Position numbers and translations under genes: made by a program. This document shows positions 4,316 through 5,721 of a stretch of DNA of 5,721 nt, piece after piece. The DNA lies in NCBI GenBank assembly GCA_003513005.1, contig DOTD01000033.1:43315-49035 (forward strand), written 5' to 3'. The notes beneath the pieces were generated by a model, which saw only the letters and a list, made by a program, of their open reading frames with translations, searched no databases and had not been told where the DNA came from. This stretch comes from Desulfotomaculum sp. Lineage in GTDB: Bacteria > Bacillota > Desulfotomaculia > Desulfotomaculales > Nap2-2B. Every line of letters starts with the position of its first letter. The first letter of the stretch is position 1.

Positions 4316-5721
4316 AAGGAATTAAATCCCTTCATAAAACCTTTACCAAAATCAACCGCATCGGGTATCCAAGCTGCCCAACCTATATATGGAACAGCTT
4401 TTGCAAACTTTACACCTTTCGAGCCAGCCTTAATAAGGGCTTTCGATGGATCTTCTAGACATACGGCTGCTCGATAGGCTTCACCTTTTCTTTGTCCAAT
4501 ATCTAATAAGGCGTCCCCTACATCATAACTATTAATTACTTCCCGAGCTCCAGATTCCAGACCGGCACCTATCTTTTTCAAAAGCAAATTGTTTGCTAGT
4601 TGTTGCCTTCCGATTTCCCTTTGGAGATTGGCTTTATTACGAATTGCGTCCCTTTCAGCTTTTGTTTTAGCATTGTTGTACAAAATAGTCAATCTCTTTA
4701 TTTCATCTTGTATTGCTTTTGGAAATTTTTCATCCCCTTCTTGCCAATTGCCTGAAGGATCAACCAAAATTACAGGATTATTTTTTACATAAACATATGG
4801 ATTAAGCGTCATCGGATCTGTAATTGATTGTAAAGAATCCCTAGTCAAGAATCTTCTCAACCTTGGGCTGTAATACCTGCCCTTGCAGTAATAAAGTCCC
4901 GTTTCTTCATCGTAATAATAACCGGCATACCTGAACGGCTGTGTAACTGTCCCGGAATATGATAATTGATTGCCCCAGGGATCATAGTAATATTGGGCGC
5001 GGATATCACCATCCTCATCAGTTAATGTGACAACATCTCCCCGGTAATTATCGTGAACAAAATACGAACTTCCATTGATATTTTCACATATAAGTTTGCC
5101 TTCTGGAGAATAGCAATAAAGTTTTTTCGTAACTCCTGAACTATTGCTTTCACGCACCAGATTTCCAAAATTGTCATAATGGTAGTTTGTTATTATACCA
5201 TTGACACTCTTGCTCTTTCTAAGCCCGTTTGCATAATATGTATAAGTGGCGCTGCCTCCGCTATAACTAACATTGGTTAATCTATTCTCCGAATCATAGG
5301 TATAATTATTGATTCCGTCATATGTTAGGTTTCCTCTATTATCGTAGGTAAAGCCGGCGGATGTAATCTGGTCAGCGTTATTATATGTAAAAGTACTGTT
5401 ACCCCCACTACTTCTTGCTACTTGAATAACATTGCCGGCAGAGTCGTAGGTGTACTGTTCATTATAAGCGCTTCCTCCCAGTGTGGTGTAACCCCAATAC
5501 GATAGCCTATTATTGTCATCGTAAATAAGATTTTCATATCCCCACCACGATGAGATGCCGACAATATTACCATTATTATCATAATCATACATATCCCAGT
5601 ATTGGTTAGGGAAGGACGGATCTTGTATTTGATCCACCCGTCCATTTCTGTCATATGATATTTTTCTTATATTATATTCTCCAGGATATTCTACTTGGAA
5701 TAACCGACCGTTCTCGTTATA
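4312..5721 (-). CDS. RHS/YD-repeat protein, C-terminal 469 residues, 5' end outside the window
   Basis: The frame is open from the right window edge (first residues YNENGRLFQVEY), so an apparent GTG start at 5637 is internal. YD repeats follow in order: YDRNGR 23-28, YDNNGN 47-52, YDDNNR 67-72, YDSAGN 92-97, YDNRGN 126-131, YDSENR 142-147 and YDNFGN 182-187. The conserved Rhs core comes next: RYAGYYYDEETGLYYC (264-279), RYYSPRLRRFLTRD (282-295) and NPYVYVKNNPVILVDPSG (307-324). Rhs proteins build a hollow beta-shell that encloses a C-terminal effector, usually a toxin delivered to neighbours. The tip here is residues 325-469 (bases 4749-4312): a charged, helical, Lys/Arg/Glu-rich segment, then a Gly/Ala-rich hydrophobic end with VPYIGWAAWIPDAV. 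I see no HNH, nuclease, deaminase or ADP-ribosyltransferase motif. The stop overlaps the downstream membrane gene by four bases. Confidence 0.93.
   Translation of the reverse strand, partial: YNENGRLFQVEYPGEYNIRKISYDRNGRVDQIQDPSFPNQYWDMYDYDNNGNIVGISSWWGYENLIYDDNNRLSYWGYTTLGGSAYNEQYTYDSAGNVIQVARSSGGNSTFTYNNADQITSAGFTYDNRGNLTYDGINNYTYDSENRLTNVSYSGGSATYTYYANGLRKSKSVNGIITNYHYDNFGNLVRESNSSGVTKKLYCYSPEGKLICENINGSSYFVHDNYRGDVVTLTDEDGDIRAQYYYDPWGNQLSYSGTVTQPFRYAGYYYDEETGLYYCKGRYYSPRLRRFLTRDSLQSITDPMTLNPYVYVKNNPVILVDPSGNWQEGDEKFPKAIQDEIKRLTILYNNAKTKAERDAIRNKANLQREIGRQQLANNLLLKKIGAGLESGAREVINSYDVGDALLDIGQRKGEAYRAAVCLEDPSKALIKAGSKGVKFAKAVPYIGWAAWIPDAVDFGKGFMKGFNSL

Noticed and set aside
5418..5654. A 78-codon minus-strand frame overlapping the rhs gene
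   Set aside because: It is in an alternative frame of the YD-repeat coding sequence, whose own frame is open to the window edge with regular repeats.

Overview
The window looks like a chromosomal stretch of a low-to-moderate GC Gram-positive anaerobe. A Clostridia/Peptococcaceae-type host (the Pelotomaculum/Desulfotomaculum group) is my guess; it rests on AGGAGG-type ribosome binding sites, sigma-A-like promoters, a YerA-type adenine deaminase, an MscL with a Cys4 tail and a YD-repeat protein. Taxonomy is inference only. There is no rRNA operon, complete tRNA, CRISPR array or recognisable transposase.

Layout. (1) 1-761, minus: N-terminal 253 residues of an adenine-deaminase-family amidohydrolase, running off the left edge. 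(2) 762-1120: divergent intergenic region with a good minus-strand promoter (896-925), a leader with a terminator-like hairpin and a possible SD-sequestering segment, and on the plus side six TCAAA units directly before the mscL ribosome binding site. (3) 1121-1567 and 1635-2303, plus: mscL with a C-terminal zinc-ribbon-like tail, then a HExxH metallopeptidase-like protein starting at TTG. (4) 2343-2384: a bidirectional terminator closing convergent transcription. (5) 2430-3138, minus: two tightly spaced genes for small unrecognised membrane proteins, with their own promoter (3329-3357), an inverted repeat at the predicted transcription start and a long leader. (6) 3371-3716: no convincing gene; it holds a minus-strand terminator, a tRNA-3'-end-like fragment, a short decayed Rhs fragment and an imperfect stem-loop. 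(7) 3717-4315, minus: a multi-pass membrane protein whose frame breaks at a run of eight A; a -1 shift there restores 199 codons. (8) 4312-5721, minus: C-terminal 469 residues of an RHS/YD-repeat protein with a 145-residue variable tip, overlapping the membrane gene by 4 bp (ATGA).

Working interpretation: region 7-8 has the architecture of a polymorphic-toxin locus, meaning an Rhs shell, a variable C-terminal tip, a translationally coupled membrane protein as candidate immunity partner, and an Rhs relic downstream. The tip matches no toxin fold I know, so this is the best candidate for an undescribed system. The frame break is either decay of the partner gene, a sequencing error, or a -1 frameshift at a classical A AAA AAA site. 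The two-gene membrane operon at 2430-3138 is a second candidate of unknown function.
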